Assembly (NCBI GenBank): GCA_913009915.1
Contig: CAJVYZ010000170.1
Coordinates: 1-6,465 of the forward strand
Reading direction: 5' to 3'
Origin: an uncultured Gemmatimonadota bacterium
GTDB taxonomy: Bacteria > Gemmatimonadota > Gemmatimonadetes > Gemmatimonadales > GWC2-71-9
DNA length: 6,465 nt
Shown here one piece after another: positions 5,644 to 6,465 of this stretch (its first letter is position 1; each line of letters starts with the position of its first letter). A program made the translations under genes and the position numbers. The notes beneath the pieces were generated by a model. It searched no databases, had not been told where the DNA came from, and saw only the letters and a program-made list of their open reading frames with translations.

Positions 5644-5656
5644 CGCTGCCCCCGCT
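5644..5656. repeat. Short GC-rich repeat, copy 2 (13 bp)
   Basis: CGCTGCCCCCGCT is identical to 670-682 and lies directly beyond the ftsX stop. Nearby are further variants of the same theme at about 5627-5645 (CGCCGCCCCCGCTGCCCTCGC), so this copy is part of a short C-rich tandem. On the minus-strand transcript it becomes repeated G runs with CAGCG spacers. Confidence 0.45.
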
Positions 5657-5658
5657 TT

Positions 5659-6465
5659 TTAGACATCTTTCAGATGCCTCCCGACGCTCACCAAACTGCC
5701 GCCCAGCCCGATGGCTACGCCGAAGAACACTCCGGCCAGAAGGTGGATCGGTTCAAAGAACACCAGGTCCGAGAGCGCGGTGGTGTTGCGGCTGAAGGCG
5801 AGGAAGGTACCGTAGGCCAAGCCGATCGACAGGATTCCGCCCAACATTCCCTTGATGGCGCCCTCCAGGAGGAACGGGCCTCGGATGAACCAGTCGGTGG
5901 CGCCCACCAGGCGCATGACCATGATCTCCCGTGCCCGTTGCAACACGGCCATCCGAATGGTGGTGCCGATTATGACGACGGCGACGGCAGCGAAGGCGAT
6001 GCCGATGACCAGTCCGACCAGGCCGGCGACGTTACGGATTTGGTCGAGCCGCTCGATCCACTCTCGGCCGAAGCGGACGTCCTCCACGAACCCGAATCCC
6101 GATACCCGCTCGGCCACGGCGGCCACCTCGGCGGCGTCACGAAATCCTTCCTTGAGCTGGATCTCGAAGGAGGCCGGGAGCGGGTTGACCCTGAGGTCCC
6201 GGTAGGCATCGCGAAACTCCACCAACTCGGCCTGTGCCTGCGCCAGGGCCTGTTCTTCGTCGATGTAGTCCACCGACAGTACTTCGGGGAAGGCGCTGAT
6301 GTCCTGGGCCGCGACGGTGATCGACTCGAGCGGAGTGCCCCGGAGAATGTAGGCCACGACCTCTACCCGGGTGCCGACGTCCCTCAGCGCCTGCCGCCTG
6401 TTGATCGCCACCAATCCGAACAACCCGATGGTGAACAGCGAGAAGGCGATGGTGGTAATCGAGAG
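5659..6465 (-). CDS. ftsX: Cell-division ABC transporter permease FtsX (5' end outside window)
   Basis: FtsX is the inner-membrane half of the FtsEX complex. It couples FtsE ATP hydrolysis to activation of periplasmic cell-wall hydrolases, through EnvC in proteobacteria. The 268 visible residues include the first membrane helix (about 1-21, cut at its start), an extracytoplasmic domain (about 30-140) with the family motif NPLPASFEI (94-102), and three more helices (about 146-167, 197-224 and 239-261). The cytoplasmic loop before helix 3 carries REIMVMRLVGATDWFIRGPF (179-198), a hallmark of FtsX. The protein ends at TAA (5659-5661). The frame remains open to the window edge. From the usual length of about 300 residues, roughly 20-40 N-terminal residues are missing. 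A TTG at 6421-6423 is inside the first helix and is not a credible start. The envC-like gene follows on the same strand, and ftsE is expected just upstream. Confidence 0.95.
   Translation of the reverse strand, partial: LSITTIAFSLFTIGLFGLVAINRRQALRDVGTRVEVVAYILRGTPLESITVAAQDISAFPEVLSVDYIDEEQALAQAQAELVEFRDAYRDLRVNPLPASFEIQLKEGFRDAAEVAAVAERVSGFGFVEDVRFGREWIERLDQIRNVAGLVGLVIGIAFAAVAVVIIGTTIRMAVLQRAREIMVMRLVGATDWFIRGPFLLEGAIKGMLGGILSIGLAYGTFLAFSRNTTALSDLVFFEPIHLLAGVFFGVAIGLGGSLVSVGRHLKDV

Noticed and set aside
5656..5660. T run beside the C-rich repeat as a terminator for ftsX
   Set aside because: The T run is on the plus strand and overlaps the TAA stop of ftsX. In the minus-strand transcript it is an A run before the stop, so it cannot serve as a terminator tail.

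Overview
The window is GC-rich bacterial DNA, most likely from a Gemmatimonadota-like organism. This is an inference from the high GC content, secretion signals ending in VAQ, an ACGD-type lipoprotein start and the gene repertoire; no rRNA or marker gene settles it. The first 132 bases are not genomic. Positions 75-132 match the Illumina universal P5 adapter with one mismatch, and positions 1-74 are T-rich, low-complexity read-through noise. Real sequence starts at 133, where a contig end cuts a gene.

From left to right, the minus strand carries: the N-terminal 115 codons of an NADP-type malic enzyme (maeB, 3' end lost at the adapter); a 215-bp spacer with a G-quadruplex motif and GC-rich short repeats; and an apparent operon transcribed nfo (endonuclease IV) -> small outer-membrane beta-barrel protein -> matrixin-like lipoprotein metalloprotease. 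The last two genes of that operon overlap by ATGA. Divergent from nfo, across only about 20 bp, the plus strand carries one gene, a REC-GAF-GGDEF diguanylate cyclase with a degenerate receiver domain. It meets the next minus-strand gene tail to tail, and both stop codons share one CTAG.

The right third is a cell-division cassette on the minus strand: ftsX (5' end beyond the window) followed by an EnvC-like protein with a degenerate LytM domain. In the known FtsEX-EnvC pathway, FtsX passes ATP-driven conformational change from FtsE to EnvC, which activates cell-wall amidases for daughter-cell separation. The order here fits ftsE-ftsX-envC, with ftsE expected just beyond the right edge.

I see no mobile element, CRISPR array, tRNA or rRNA, and no convincing new biological system. 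The points most worth following up are the adapter-derived chimeric ORFs, a repeat family shared by the two larger spacers, the regularly phased GGCGGT array over the envC start, the pseudo-receiver cyclase, and the compact divergent promoter between nfo and the cyclase gene.
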